Source: JADKAC01 sp964492065 (GTDB lineage Bacteria; Bacteroidota; Bacteroidia; Chitinophagales; BACL12). From it: a stretch of 64,000 nucleotides of DNA. The notes under the pieces are model-generated. The model had not been told where the DNA came from. It searched no databases and saw only the letters and a list, made by a program, of their open reading frames with translations. Shown piece after piece: positions 45,501 to 54,509 of the stretch (position 1 is its first letter; every line of letters begins with the position of its first letter). The translations under genes and the position numbers were made by a program. The stretch lies in contig CAZBHH010000001.1 of assembly GCA_964492065.1 (NCBI GenBank), positions 256,351 through 320,350 of the forward strand, given 5' to 3'.

Positions 45501-45821
45501 AAGTTCGAAGCCTATGAAATGTTTAAGAAAATGCTGAGCGAAGTAAATCACGAAATCGCCAATTTTATTTTCAAGGGCAATATTCCGATACGCTCATCCG
45601 AAGAGGTAAAACAAGCCCATGTGCAGCGCACCAACCTGAGCCACATGAAAGAGAGCCGCGAGGATGCGACGAGCCGGGGTGCCGGCGCCGGCAGTGCGAG
45701 AGGCGCCGAGCCGCAAAAACCACTGGAACCCGTCAGGGTAGAAAAGAAAGTTGGCCGCAACGATCCCTGCCCCTGCGGCAGCGGTAAAAAGTATAAAAAC
45801 TGCCACGGCAAGGATGAATAA
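42513..45821 (+). CDS. secA: Preprotein translocase ATPase SecA
   Basis: Motor of the Sec pathway, pushing unfolded preproteins through SecYEG. From the ATG at 42513 the 1102-aa protein has Walker A MATGEGKTLV, Walker B MVDEVDSVL, TNMAGRGTDIKLG and QLRGRAGRQGDPGSS, and ends with the zinc-binding tail CPCGSGKKYKNCHG. Insertions make it longer than the 900-aa E. coli protein, as in other Bacteroidota. The 15 residues before MNFLSKSISKLFGG in the longer frame do not fit the family. It overlaps deoC by 8 bases. Confidence 0.97.
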   Translation: MNFLSKSISKLFGGNKHEKDIKLIEPLVREINVFYEKLQSLSNDQLRNKTNEFKATIAAFLKPIDEKIDSLRKQADAMDMDRAAEKDELYKQVDTLIKDRDKELEKVLMQILPEAFAVMKETAHRFAENKELVSTATALDRDLSVHKDFIRIEGDKAYYANTWEAAGGTIAWNMVHYDVQLIGGIVLHQGKISEMATGEGKTLVATLPAYLNALSGLGVHIVTVNNYLALRDSEWNAPLFNFLGITIDCIDKYQPNSEDRRKAYLNDITYGTNNEFGFDYLRDNMVRNSMEKVQRKHHYAMVDEVDSVLVDDARTPLIISGPVPKGDQQEFGNLKPRIIKIYEAQRKIANVFLTDAKRLYADGKAKEAGLALLKAHRALPKNSALIKFLSEQGTRQLLLDTEGIYMAENNKRMPEVDKDLFFVIDERHNSVDLTDKGIELITESGEDPNFFIIPDVGAMVADIERSNKSKEEKIADKDLLMQDFSIKSERIHSLQQLLKAYTLFEKDVEYVVMDGKVKIVDEQTGRILEGRRYSDGLHQAIESKENVKVEAATQTYATITLQNYFRMYHKLAGMTGTAETEAGELWEIYKLDVTVIPTNRPVIRKDLEDYVYKTRKEKFNAVITRIDSLIKEGRPVLVGTTSVEISELLSRMLQMKGVKHNVLNAKQHQREAEIVAEAGKAGSVTIATNMAGRGTDIKLGEGVKDAGGLAIIGTERHDSRRVDRQLRGRAGRQGDPGSSEFYVSLEDNLMRLFGSDRISKIMDTMGYKEGEVIQHRMITRSIERAQKKVEENNFGVRKRLLEYDDVMNSQRELIYRKRNHALEGERLAVDINNTLMDLCEEVVGNYYQDKDFEGFTLDVIRYFSAEPEISAKEFENDKQQVIAEKLYNSIKAYYKRKQKAQIDKVYPLIKDLYQTRGETLDNVIVPYTDGRKGLNVTVNLKKAYESEGSELVKAIERSITLVIIDEHWKEHLRNMDDLKQAVQSAVYEQKDPLLIYKFEAYEMFKKMLSEVNHEIANFIFKGNIPIRSSEEVKQAHVQRTNLSHMKESREDATSRGAGAGSARGAEPQKPLEPVRVEKKVGRNDPCPCGSGKKYKNCHGKDE

Positions 45822-46485
45822 AGACGACGAAATATTTTTATTGCGCAATGCCATTGAACATACATTGCTCAAACCGGATATCGCCGTTGCGCAAATAGAA
45901 AAACTGTGCAACGAAGCGATGGAATACGGTTTCGGCGCCATATGTATTCCTCCGTATTTCCTGGACGACGCCAGGGAATTGCTGGCAGATACTAAAATTA
46001 ACGTGGCAACTGTAGTGGGATTCCCCTTTGGCTATAATTCCATCATGTCAAAATTTGAAGAAGCCGAAGACGCTATTGCCCGCGGCGCCGACCATCTCGA
46101 TATCGTATTAAATATTGCGGCGATTAAAAATGGCGATTACGATATCGTGGGTAATGAAATGGAAATGTTTACCAAACTGGTACACAGCGAAGGAAAGATT
46201 ATCAAGTGCATTGCCGAAACAGGTTTGCTGAATGAGATTGAATTGGATTTGGTGTGTAAGCTCGCCAATGATTACGGCATTGATTTCCTGAAGACATCCA
46301 CCGGTATCCTGGCGCCCGGCGCCGACCTGAAGACGGTGCAATTGCTGCGCAAACTGTTGAATAAAAAAATAAAAATCAAAGCTTCGGGCGGCATCCGCAC
46401 CAGGGAACAAGCCATCGCATTTCTCGCCGCCGGCGCTGACAGAATCGGCACCAGCAGCGGCGTGGCTATTATGGAAGAACCCTGA
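45814..46485 (+). CDS. deoC: Deoxyribose-phosphate aldolase
   Basis: Splits 2-deoxyribose-5-phosphate to glyceraldehyde-3-phosphate and acetaldehyde in nucleoside breakdown. The 223-aa TIM-barrel protein contains HTLLKPD near the start, VATVVGFPFGYN, the Schiff-base lysine in DFLKTSTG and KASGGIRTREQA. The ATG at 45814 lies inside the last codons of secA, so translation is probably coupled; the longer frame from 45751 translates SecA's zinc tail region and is rejected. Confidence 0.95.
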   Translation: MNKDDEIFLLRNAIEHTLLKPDIAVAQIEKLCNEAMEYGFGAICIPPYFLDDARELLADTKINVATVVGFPFGYNSIMSKFEEAEDAIARGADHLDIVLNIAAIKNGDYDIVGNEMEMFTKLVHSEGKIIKCIAETGLLNEIELDLVCKLANDYGIDFLKTSTGILAPGADLKTVQLLRKLLNKKIKIKASGGIRTREQAIAFLAAGADRIGTSSGVAIMEEP

Positions 46486-46564
46486 ATGAAACGTTATTAA
46501 GTATTGCGCAACACGCCTGCTTTACGCTTCTCCATTTCTTCAGCTTCAACAGGGAAAAACTGTA

Positions 46565-49441
46565 TCAGCCCAAAACGTCCTTCAAATAAAAGCCCGTATA
46601 GCTCTGCTTCACTTTTACAATTTCCTCGGGAGTGCCTTCGGCGATTATTTCACCGCCGCCTTTACCGCCTTCCGGGCCGAGGTCGATGATGTGGTCGGCG
46701 AGTTTTATCACATCCAGGTTGTGTTCGATAATTATTACGGTATTGCCTTTATCCACCAGGCTGTTCAACACTTCCATCAGCACACGGATATCTTCAAAAT
46801 GCAAACCCGTTGTCGGTTCATCCAGAATATACAGCGTATTGCCCGTATCCTTCCGGCTCAATTCCTCTGCGAGTTTTACCCGCTGCGCTTCACCGCCCGA
46901 CAGCGTTGTGGATGATTGCCCGAGATGAATATACCCCAGGCCGACATCCTGTAATGTTTTCACCTTGCGGTAAATCTTCGGTTGATTTTCAAAAAATTCA
47001 ACCGCCTGGTCCACTGTCAGGTTGAGCACGTCGGCAATATTTTTTCCCTTAAAATAAATTTCCAGTGTTTCTCGGTTGTAGCGTTTACCGCGGCACTTTT
47101 CACATTCCACCGTTACATCGGGCAGGAAATTCATTTCAATAGTTTTCATCCCGTTGCCATCGCACACATCGCATCGCCCGGATTTTACATTAAAGGAAAA
47201 TCTGCCGGCGGAGTATCCCCTGATTTTCGCTTCGGGGACCAATGCAAACAGATTGCGTATTTCGGTAAATACATCGATATAGGTAACCGGGTTCGACCGC
47301 GGTGTCCGCCCTATCGGCGCCTGGTCAATTTCAATAACCTTGTCGATATGTTGTAATCCCGTTATCCGCGAGTAGCGCAGCGGTTTTTTATTCGAATTGT
47401 AAAAATGATTTTGCAGTATCGGGAACAGAGTGCCGTTGATCAGGCTCGACTTGCCGCTTCCCGATACACCGGTTATGCAAATCAGTTTACCCAGCGGTAT
47501 ATGCAGTGATACGTCTTTCAGGTTATGACCTCTTGCTCCCTGCAAACTGATGCGATTGCCATTGCCCGCTCTGCGGTGTTGCGGCACGGGAATTTCTATT
47601 TCGCTGCGCAAATATTTTGCTGTCAGCGAATCACGAGTTTTAAATACGACCGGATCGCCGGCGGCGACGATGCGCCCTCCGAATACGCCGGCGCCCGGCC
47701 CGATATCCACGATAAAGTCGGCATGTTCCATCATTTCTTTATCGTGTTCCACCACCAGCACCGTATTCCCCGTATCCCGCAAGTTGTACAATGCTTTTAT
47801 CAGGCGCTGATTATCCCGCTGGTGCAGGCCGATGGACGGTTCATCCAAAATATAGGTGATGCCTGCGAGTTGGGAACCTATCTGGGTGGCCAGGCGTATG
47901 CGCTGCGATTCGCCGCCCGACAGGGTGCGGGATGCCCTGTCTAACGTTAGATATTCCAGCCCCACATCTTTGATAAACCCGATGCGGGCACGAATTTCTT
48001 TTAAAATATCTTTGGCAATAATTTGTTGCTTGGCGTTCATGTGTTCTTCCACGTGCTCAAACCAGTGCAGCGCTTCCAGTATATCGAACTGCGCCACTTC
48101 GCTGATATTTTTTCCGGCAATTTTAAAATGCAGCGATTCGCTTTTTAATCGTGTGCCTCCGCATTGATCACAGGTGGTTTTCTCCATAAATTCCTCTGCC
48201 CAGCGGCGCATATTTTCAGAGATGGAATCATTGAAACAGCGCTTGATGAGATGTGTCAGCCCTCCGTGTTCCAGCGTGTACCAGCGGTCTATATCCGACA
48301 TGCGCATCTCGTCTGCGTCCAGCGCATCTTTTCCCTGCGCATTGCCGTACAGGATTTCATTCAGCGCTTGTTTGGGAATTTGCTTCACAGGGGTAGATAG
48401 CGAGAACTTATACCTTCTGGCTATGGCCTGCACCTGCTGAAACAATGTGTTGTCTCTGAAATCGCCCAGGGGCACGATGCCGCCGGAATTAATAGTGACA
48501 TCTTCATCGGGTATCATCAGTTTATAACTCGTTTCATAGATGACGCCCAGCCCTTTGCATTTGGGGCAGGCACCGTAAGGCGAGTTAAAAGAAAAGGTGT
48601 TGGGAGAAGGTTCTTCATACGAAATCCCCGAGGCGAGACACATGAGTCTTTTACTGTAGTTGACGATGGTTTCCCTATCGTGTTCCTTAACCATTACCAG
48701 GTCTTTACCTGCACGCAAGGCCTGTGCTACGCTTTGGCTGATGCGCTGAATGTCGCCGGCGTCTGTCTTAAACCTGTCTATCACTATTTCGATATCGTGT
48801 ACCTTGTACCTGTCCACCTGCATTTTCGGTACGAGGTCCTTTATTTCGCCGTCTATGCGCACCTTTAAATATCCCTGCTTGCGGATCTGTTCAAACAATT
48901 CGCGGTAATGTCCTTTGCGGCCACGCACTGCCGGTGCCAGCAATACGATGCGCTTGCCGTTGAATTTCTGAATGATATTATCTACTATTTGCTCTTCGGT
49001 AAAGCGCACCATTTTTTCGCCCGTGATATAACTGTAGGCATCGCTCGCACGGGCGTATAACAACCGCATGAAGTCGTAAATTTCGGTAACGGTTCCCACC
49101 GTTGACCGCGGATTTTTATTCGTCGTTTTCTGCTCTATCGAAATTACCGGGCTCAACCCGGTGATATTATCTACATCCGGCCGCTCCATATTGCCGATAA
49201 ACTGCTGGGCATAGGATGAAAAACTCTCCATATACCGGCGTTGCCCTTCGGAGTATATCGTATCGAATGCCAGCGAGCTCTTGCCGCTGCCGCTTACGCC
49301 GGTAATTACTACCAGGCTGTTCCGCGGTATGGAGATATCTATATTTTTGAGATTGTGCACCCGGGCCCCGGTTACCTCCAGGTAAGGAATTTCATGTTCG
49401 GCAATGGCAGGCTGGATATGTTCTTTATCTGGCTTGTTCAC
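46565..49441 (-). CDS. uvrA: Excinuclease ABC subunit A
   Basis: Damage sensor of nucleotide excision repair. The 958-aa protein shows two ABC ATPase modules (Walker A GVSGSGKSSLAF near residue 47 and GVSGSGKSSL near 650; signatures LSGGESQRIRLA and LSGGEAQRVKLA) and the zinc clusters CPKCKGLG, CDQCGG, CDVCDGNG and CEKCRG. A TAACTTTG -7 element at 49475-49482 gives it its own promoter, separate from the dinB-dnaE transcript just upstream. Confidence 0.98.
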   Translation of the reverse strand: MNKPDKEHIQPAIAEHEIPYLEVTGARVHNLKNIDISIPRNSLVVITGVSGSGKSSLAFDTIYSEGQRRYMESFSSYAQQFIGNMERPDVDNITGLSPVISIEQKTTNKNPRSTVGTVTEIYDFMRLLYARASDAYSYITGEKMVRFTEEQIVDNIIQKFNGKRIVLLAPAVRGRKGHYRELFEQIRKQGYLKVRIDGEIKDLVPKMQVDRYKVHDIEIVIDRFKTDAGDIQRISQSVAQALRAGKDLVMVKEHDRETIVNYSKRLMCLASGISYEEPSPNTFSFNSPYGACPKCKGLGVIYETSYKLMIPDEDVTINSGGIVPLGDFRDNTLFQQVQAIARRYKFSLSTPVKQIPKQALNEILYGNAQGKDALDADEMRMSDIDRWYTLEHGGLTHLIKRCFNDSISENMRRWAEEFMEKTTCDQCGGTRLKSESLHFKIAGKNISEVAQFDILEALHWFEHVEEHMNAKQQIIAKDILKEIRARIGFIKDVGLEYLTLDRASRTLSGGESQRIRLATQIGSQLAGITYILDEPSIGLHQRDNQRLIKALYNLRDTGNTVLVVEHDKEMMEHADFIVDIGPGAGVFGGRIVAAGDPVVFKTRDSLTAKYLRSEIEIPVPQHRRAGNGNRISLQGARGHNLKDVSLHIPLGKLICITGVSGSGKSSLINGTLFPILQNHFYNSNKKPLRYSRITGLQHIDKVIEIDQAPIGRTPRSNPVTYIDVFTEIRNLFALVPEAKIRGYSAGRFSFNVKSGRCDVCDGNGMKTIEMNFLPDVTVECEKCRGKRYNRETLEIYFKGKNIADVLNLTVDQAVEFFENQPKIYRKVKTLQDVGLGYIHLGQSSTTLSGGEAQRVKLAEELSRKDTGNTLYILDEPTTGLHFEDIRVLMEVLNSLVDKGNTVIIIEHNLDVIKLADHIIDLGPEGGKGGGEIIAEGTPEEIVKVKQSYTGFYLKDVLG

Positions 49442-49474
49442 GTTTCCTCACTTCTCTAAATAGATTAAAAGCTG

Positions 49475-49482
49475 CAAAGTTA
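49475..49482 (-). promoter_or_regulatory. uvrA promoter -7 element
   Basis: The minus strand reads TAACTTTG, an exact TAnnTTTG match; predicted start near 49468, 27 bases before the ATG. No S24-type TGAC palindrome is nearby. Confidence 0.5.
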
Positions 49483-49522
49483 CCGCTTTATAAAGGGAAT
49501 TGCCCGTTGCGGCTGATTGTTT

Positions 49523-52486
49523 CTACACATATTGCGGTGTTTTTACAGCCAGCGGCTGCATCCATTCCACCTCCAGTGAATACACACCGAAGTCTTCCAC
49601 TACTTTGCCCTTTAAATGGTAACAACATCTTCCCTGAAACCGATACTTCTTTGCCACCGGCGGAAAATGAATGGTATCCAGCCAATGGCCGTTCCTGTCG
49701 AGGAAAGTGCCGAAGTACATTATTTCGCCCTTTATGGTGGATGTGTATTTGCGGGTTACATAATAGGCCACCATTTCCACTCTTTTACCGATATATTTTT
49801 CCAGTTGATCCGCATCCGTCAGGTTGCGGTTAAATACTTCCCGGTCGGCGACAAGCGCAAATGGCGACGAAAGCGGAAAGCCCAGGATTTGTATTTCGTC
49901 CCAGGCGTTTTGCAGCGTGTCTGCATACAAATCGGGGAATGTGTAAACATCGCCGTGTTCCACCGGAAATAATTCGACGACGGGATGCGTTTTTTTTGTT
50001 TTGTTCAATCGCATATACGCCTCAATCAACAACGTCTGTTTCGGAATGCCCGTAAAGCGAAATGCATTGACCTGGATTAAAATTTCCAGTTGTTCAAGCG
50101 AAATTTCCACACGCCGCAAAAATGCATCAAAGCTTTCGAATGCCCCGTTGGCGCTGCGCTCCCGCACGATATTATCAATTGTCCTGCTTTCGAAATGCTG
50201 CATGTGCTGAAAGCCGAGGTAAATCGCATTGCCATAAATTACCGTTTCATTAAAACTCAAATTCACGCAGGGCGCTTCTATCACCGCACCGTGCATCCTC
50301 GCTTCGTGCACGTACAATTCCGTACTGTAGAACCCGCCGAAATTATTGATAACGCCCACCATAAACTCGTGGGGATAATATGTCTTTAAGTACAAACTCT
50401 GGTAACTCTCCACCGCATACGATGCGCTATGTCCTTTTGCAAATGAATACCCGGCGAAACTTTCAATCTGGTGCCAGACATCGTTTATTAGTTCTTCGGC
50501 ATATCCCTGCGCCTTGCAATTCTCAAAATATCTTTCACGTATGCGCTGCAATTCTTCCTTTGAACGATACTTCCCGCTCATGCCGCGGCGCAATACATCG
50601 GCTTCACTCAAGGTGAGTTTTGCAAAATGATGCGCCACCTTGATGACATCTTCCTGGTACACCATGACACCATAGGTATCGGGTAAGATTTCTCTCATCA
50701 CCGGGTGTATCGCCGCTCTGCTCTCCGGGAAACGGTGGCGTTGAATGAAGGTGCGCATCATGCCCGACCGTGCCACTCCCGGGCGGATTATCGAACTTGC
50801 GGCGACGAGATTCAAATAATCATTGGTTTTCAATTTGCGCAGCAGCCCCCGCATCGCCGGCGACTCAATATAAAAACAGCCGATGGCGTCCCCCTCCGAT
50901 AATTTGCAATTCAGCAGCGGATCACTTTTAAATGTTTCTGTTTGCGCAATATCAATTGTTATACCCTTATTTTCTCTTACTAATTGAATCGTATCACGTA
51001 TATGCCCCAATCCCCGCTGGCTTAGTATATCGAATTTGTACAGACCGATATCTTCCGCGGCATACATATCAAACTGCACTGTCGGGAACCCCTTGGGCGG
51101 TAAATAAGTGGGCGAATAATAATATACCGGTTGTTCTGAAATCAGGATGCCGCTGGAGTGTATGCTCAGCAAATTGGGAAAGCGGTAAATGAATGCGCCG
51201 TAGTTGTATATGCTCTGAGCGATGCGATGCGGAATTTTCGCCACATTAAAATTTTCCTCACCGTAAATTTTTATCAACATATCAATTTCATTCTTCGGCA
51301 ACCCGAAAGTCTTTGCCACTTCGCGGATGAATGCCTTTTCTTTAAACTCCGAATACGTACCCAACAGCGCAGTGTGTTCATGCGTGTATTTATTAAAAAT
51401 ATACGCAGTTACATCGTTGCGGTCTTTCCACGAAAAGTCAATATCAAAATCCGGCGGCGTTTCGCGAAACAGGTTGATGAAGCGCTCGAAATACAAATCC
51501 AGCTCGATGGGGTCCACATTGGTTATCCGCAGGCAATAGGCAATTAAACTGTTGGCGCCGCTGCCGCGTCCGATGCAGAAATATCCGCTGCGCAGTGCAT
51601 ACTCCACAATATCCCGGTTAATGAGGAAGTAAGAGACAAATCCCTTCTGTATTACGATTTCCAGTTCTTTATTTACCCGGTCGAGCAGCGTTTTGTTTAC
51701 TTTGCCGTACCGCTGGTACAGGCCTTCGAAGGTGTGTTGCAGCAGCAGGTCGATATCCTCTTTTTCGCTGCCGGTAAAATGTAATTTGTTTTTGTTGGTG
51801 TGGAATGCAAAATCGTATGCGCACGCTTCCAGTAATTTTTCTGCATTGGTAAGCAAAAATTCAAACCCTTCAAATTGCGCCTGCAGTTGTTCGTACGTGC
51901 AAAACATTTCGCCGGGTGAGGCAATATCGGATGTATCTAATTTTGTTATAAGGGTATTATTGTCGATTGCCCGCAGGATGCGGTGTGCGTTAAAATCTTT
52001 TTTACCGCCAAAGCTCACCGGGTTCAACGCCACAAGTTTGTCCGGATATTTCCCGTACTTTGAAAATTTTAATTGGTTGAGTTGTGTAGGCCGGATACCG
52101 ATAAATGTATTTTCATCCAGTGTATATTCCACATCGGGATGAAAGGGATATATAAAAAATACGCCGGGAATTTCGGGCGCCATTTCGGGCAGGGCTGTTT
52201 TTGTATTCAGGTGCAGTGACAAAAAGCGGTTAAGGCCTGCAAACCCATCCGCACTCCGTGCAATGCCGACGTACAGTTGCCGGTTGTCATTCCGGAAATC
52301 AATTCCCGGCGCCACGTGAATACTCCTGTTGCGGGCGTGTTTCAACAACTCAAACCACCCGGATGCATTATTGATATCCGTTAGCGCAAATGCCCGTACA
52401 CCGCATGCCTCCGCCTGTGTGAGCAACCGCTGTATGGAGAGCGTTCCGTAGCGCAAGCTGTAATATGAGTGGGTGTTGAGATACAT
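49523..52486 (-). CDS. dnaE2: DnaE-type DNA polymerase III alpha subunit (probably error-prone, DnaE2-like)
   Basis: 987-aa C-family polymerase. The catalytic aspartates are in PPDFDIDFSWKDRNDV (around residue 350); GRGSGANSLIAYCLRI, SGILISEQPV and YQEDVIKVAHHFA are typical palm and finger segments, and the end has an OB-fold-like region. The length is that of DnaE2-like enzymes, shorter than replicative DnaE. The N-terminal PHP domain has lost metal ligands (N4 for the first His; I38 for the His in LTDH). It lies 55 bases after dinB in the same direction, as expected for a damage-induced mutagenesis cassette. The symbol is provisional. Confidence 0.85.
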   Translation of the reverse strand: MYLNTHSYYSLRYGTLSIQRLLTQAEACGVRAFALTDINNASGWFELLKHARNRSIHVAPGIDFRNDNRQLYVGIARSADGFAGLNRFLSLHLNTKTALPEMAPEIPGVFFIYPFHPDVEYTLDENTFIGIRPTQLNQLKFSKYGKYPDKLVALNPVSFGGKKDFNAHRILRAIDNNTLITKLDTSDIASPGEMFCTYEQLQAQFEGFEFLLTNAEKLLEACAYDFAFHTNKNKLHFTGSEKEDIDLLLQHTFEGLYQRYGKVNKTLLDRVNKELEIVIQKGFVSYFLINRDIVEYALRSGYFCIGRGSGANSLIAYCLRITNVDPIELDLYFERFINLFRETPPDFDIDFSWKDRNDVTAYIFNKYTHEHTALLGTYSEFKEKAFIREVAKTFGLPKNEIDMLIKIYGEENFNVAKIPHRIAQSIYNYGAFIYRFPNLLSIHSSGILISEQPVYYYSPTYLPPKGFPTVQFDMYAAEDIGLYKFDILSQRGLGHIRDTIQLVRENKGITIDIAQTETFKSDPLLNCKLSEGDAIGCFYIESPAMRGLLRKLKTNDYLNLVAASSIIRPGVARSGMMRTFIQRHRFPESRAAIHPVMREILPDTYGVMVYQEDVIKVAHHFAKLTLSEADVLRRGMSGKYRSKEELQRIRERYFENCKAQGYAEELINDVWHQIESFAGYSFAKGHSASYAVESYQSLYLKTYYPHEFMVGVINNFGGFYSTELYVHEARMHGAVIEAPCVNLSFNETVIYGNAIYLGFQHMQHFESRTIDNIVRERSANGAFESFDAFLRRVEISLEQLEILIQVNAFRFTGIPKQTLLIEAYMRLNKTKKTHPVVELFPVEHGDVYTFPDLYADTLQNAWDEIQILGFPLSSPFALVADREVFNRNLTDADQLEKYIGKRVEMVAYYVTRKYTSTIKGEIMYFGTFLDRNGHWLDTIHFPPVAKKYRFQGRCCYHLKGKVVEDFGVYSLEVEWMQPLAVKTPQYV

Positions 52487-52541
52487 TTTAATTCCGGATT
52501 TGAAATTTCGGCTTTCAGGTTTCGCATTGGGTTATGCGGTT

Positions 52542-53726
52542 TTATTTCCTCACCCCGTTAAACGGGTTGAACTCCCTGAAGTGCAATCCCATTCCGCTTG
52601 CCCGTTGCACGATGTATTTTCCGTGTTTATTGCGCAGGCGGTCCATCGCCCGGTATAGTTGAATAATATGTTCAGAGTCTTCCAGCAGGTTTATCTGGTA
52701 ACCGCCGTTCACCAGCCCGCTGAATTTTACGCCTACCAGGCGCACTAATGCACGGCGGGTAAACAGTTTTTCAAATAATTCCTTCACCCGTTGTATCAGC
52801 GTATGGTCTGCAGATGTATAGGGCAGCCGGCATTGCGATGTGTGCGTTTCAAAATCGGAATAACGCAGTTTTACCGTTACCACCGAAGTGAGTTTATTCT
52901 CCTTGCGCAATTCATAGGCAAGTTTTTCTGTCATGGAAGACAATATGTTGCGCAGGCGATGCACATCTATCGTATCCCGGTCAAATGTTTCTTCGGTGGA
53001 AATGGATTTGCGGCGGCTGTACACTTCCACCGGCGCATTGTCAATACCGTTGGCTTTGCGCCATATCGTGCCGCCGTTTTCGCCCAAAATATTTTCCATT
53101 ACTTTCAACGGCATCTCCTGTACGGTCTTAATGGTAACTATGCCCATGCGGCGCAATGTATCGGCGGTTTTATCGCCCACCATCGGAATTTTCTTTACGG
53201 GCAGCGGAGCGAGAAATGGTTTTTCGCAGCCGTAATCTATTTTCATCTGGTTATTCGGCTTGGCTTCGCCCGTTGCAATTTTCGAAACGGTTTTATTTTC
53301 CGACAAGCCCAGCGAAATGGGCAAACCGCTCTCTCTTATAATTTTTTTGCGCAACTCAGTAGCATACGCATAACATCCGAAGAAGCGATCCATTCCGCTG
53401 AGGTCAATATAAAATTCATCGATAGATGATTTTTCGTATGCCGGCACACTCTCTTCAATGATGTCGGTTATCATATCGGAGTAATGCGCATAATGTTCGT
53501 AGTCGCCACGCACCACTATCGCATCGGGACATAAATTTTTTGCCATCTTCATGGGCATGGCGCTGTGAATGCCGAAGCGGCGGGCTTCGTAACTGCACGA
53601 TGCCACCACCCCCCTGTCGCTGCTGCCGCCCACGAGTACGGGCTTGCCGATGAGGCGACTGTCTTTGAGCCGTTCAACTGACACGAAGAAGGTATCGAGG
53701 TCCATATGTACTACTGTGCGGGACAT
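52542..53726 (-). CDS. dinB: Y-family DNA polymerase IV
   Basis: Translesion polymerase. From the ATG at 53726 the 394-aa protein has VVHMDLDTFFVSVERL (metal-binding Asp at 9), the catalytic SSIDEFYIDLSG and a little-finger domain from about 240. The family also carries KIPMVGDKTADTLRRMGI, the helix-hairpin-helix thumb. The 24-base extension to 53750 is less likely. It sits directly upstream of the DnaE-type gene and downstream of the S24 repressor if the transposase and glycosyltransferase are removed. Confidence 0.94.
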   Translation of the reverse strand: MSRTVVHMDLDTFFVSVERLKDSRLIGKPVLVGGSSDRGVVASCSYEARRFGIHSAMPMKMAKNLCPDAIVVRGDYEHYAHYSDMITDIIEESVPAYEKSSIDEFYIDLSGMDRFFGCYAYATELRKKIIRESGLPISLGLSENKTVSKIATGEAKPNNQMKIDYGCEKPFLAPLPVKKIPMVGDKTADTLRRMGIVTIKTVQEMPLKVMENILGENGGTIWRKANGIDNAPVEVYSRRKSISTEETFDRDTIDVHRLRNILSSMTEKLAYELRKENKLTSVVTVKLRYSDFETHTSQCRLPYTSADHTLIQRVKELFEKLFTRRALVRLVGVKFSGLVNGGYQINLLEDSEHIIQLYRAMDRLRNKHGKYIVQRASGMGLHFREFNPFNGVRK

Positions 53727-53764
53727 AACCGTTTTTGTTTTGCTGTGCAATTGCGAGTATTGTA

Positions 53765-53828
53765 TTTATTTCAAGCAGGGTTCTCACACCCATTAAAAAA
53801 TAATAAACCCGTGAAACCCTGCGCCATA
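53765..53828 (-). repeat. REP-like palindrome, copy 1
   Basis: 64-bp unit (core 53775-53822) with stem GCAGGGTT(C)TCAC paired to GTGAAACCCTGC, one bulged C, and an AT-rich loop. It abuts the stop codon of the RAYT gene (53829) and separates it from dinB. Identical to copy 2 over the core. Confidence 0.85.
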
Positions 53829-54419
53829 CTAATACGGCTTTTTTGCAATAGGTACATCATAAAACTCTAAATAATGCCTCACAGGATAAATACCTTGATT
53901 GCCGGTTGCATAAAATTCGGCACTTGAATGTATATAATTTTCAAGTGACGTTGCAAGACTCCAGTGTTTTGCCAGCGGATTGCGGTGTATGTATTCCAAT
54001 TTTTGCTGAATAAACTGCGCATTCCGGCATTCCTTACAATCAAAAGAGGTTTCAAACACTTTGTGCTTCTGGCCCTTTTTCTTTTCCCTCTCACTCACTC
54101 CTTCCTTTAATATTTTTAACACATCAATTCTGTTTTGTTTTTGTAACCGCTTTACGATCTCCCAGGCCCTGAATTTTTTGCCCTCTGCCACTAAATCGTT
54201 TATTGTAGAATCCGTTTGAGTAAAATGAATCAATACATGCAGGTGATTTGGCATAATAACATACCAGAAAATGTAACTTCCTTCTTCAGCAATTATTCCA
54301 AACCACTTATAAACATCATCGTATAAACTCGTCTCATGGATAAGATGCAACCATTTGTAACAAGTAAATGTGACAAAATAGGTGGTGTTTGTTTCAATAT
54401 GTTTTACTTTAACTGACAT
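53829..54419 (-). CDS. rayT: REP-associated tyrosine transposase (RAYT)
   Basis: 196-aa single-domain HUH enzyme of the Y1 transposase superfamily (TnpA_REP-like) that cuts and rejoins single-stranded DNA at palindromes. HUH motif MPNHLHVLI gives H59 and H61; the catalytic tyrosine is Y143 in LEYIHRNP. It appears intact and potentially active. The gene end touches repeat copy 1, and four further copies lie within 10 kb, the typical RAYT-REP arrangement. No terminal inverted repeats or partner protein are seen, unlike IS200/IS605. Confidence 0.9.
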   Translation of the reverse strand: MSVKVKHIETNTTYFVTFTCYKWLHLIHETSLYDDVYKWFGIIAEEGSYIFWYVIMPNHLHVLIHFTQTDSTINDLVAEGKKFRAWEIVKRLQKQNRIDVLKILKEGVSEREKKKGQKHKVFETSFDCKECRNAQFIQQKLEYIHRNPLAKHWSLATSLENYIHSSAEFYATGNQGIYPVRHYLEFYDVPIAKKPY

Positions 54420-54509
54420 CTTGCTTTTGCAATTTATTTACGCAGGATTAAAACGATTCATATTTTTAAAAGAGTTTTGAACACTGCTGATAGAATACAA
54501 TATTTTTCA

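Noticed and set aside
47286..47300. GGTTCGACC sequence resembling a tRNA T-loop
   Set aside because: It is inside the uvrA coding sequence and no cloverleaf partners were found.
53829..54419. IS200/IS605 transposon as explanation of the HUH gene
   Set aside because: The protein shows the RAYT length and the locus lacks a TnpB partner and IS ends; the flanking palindromes fit REP sequences.
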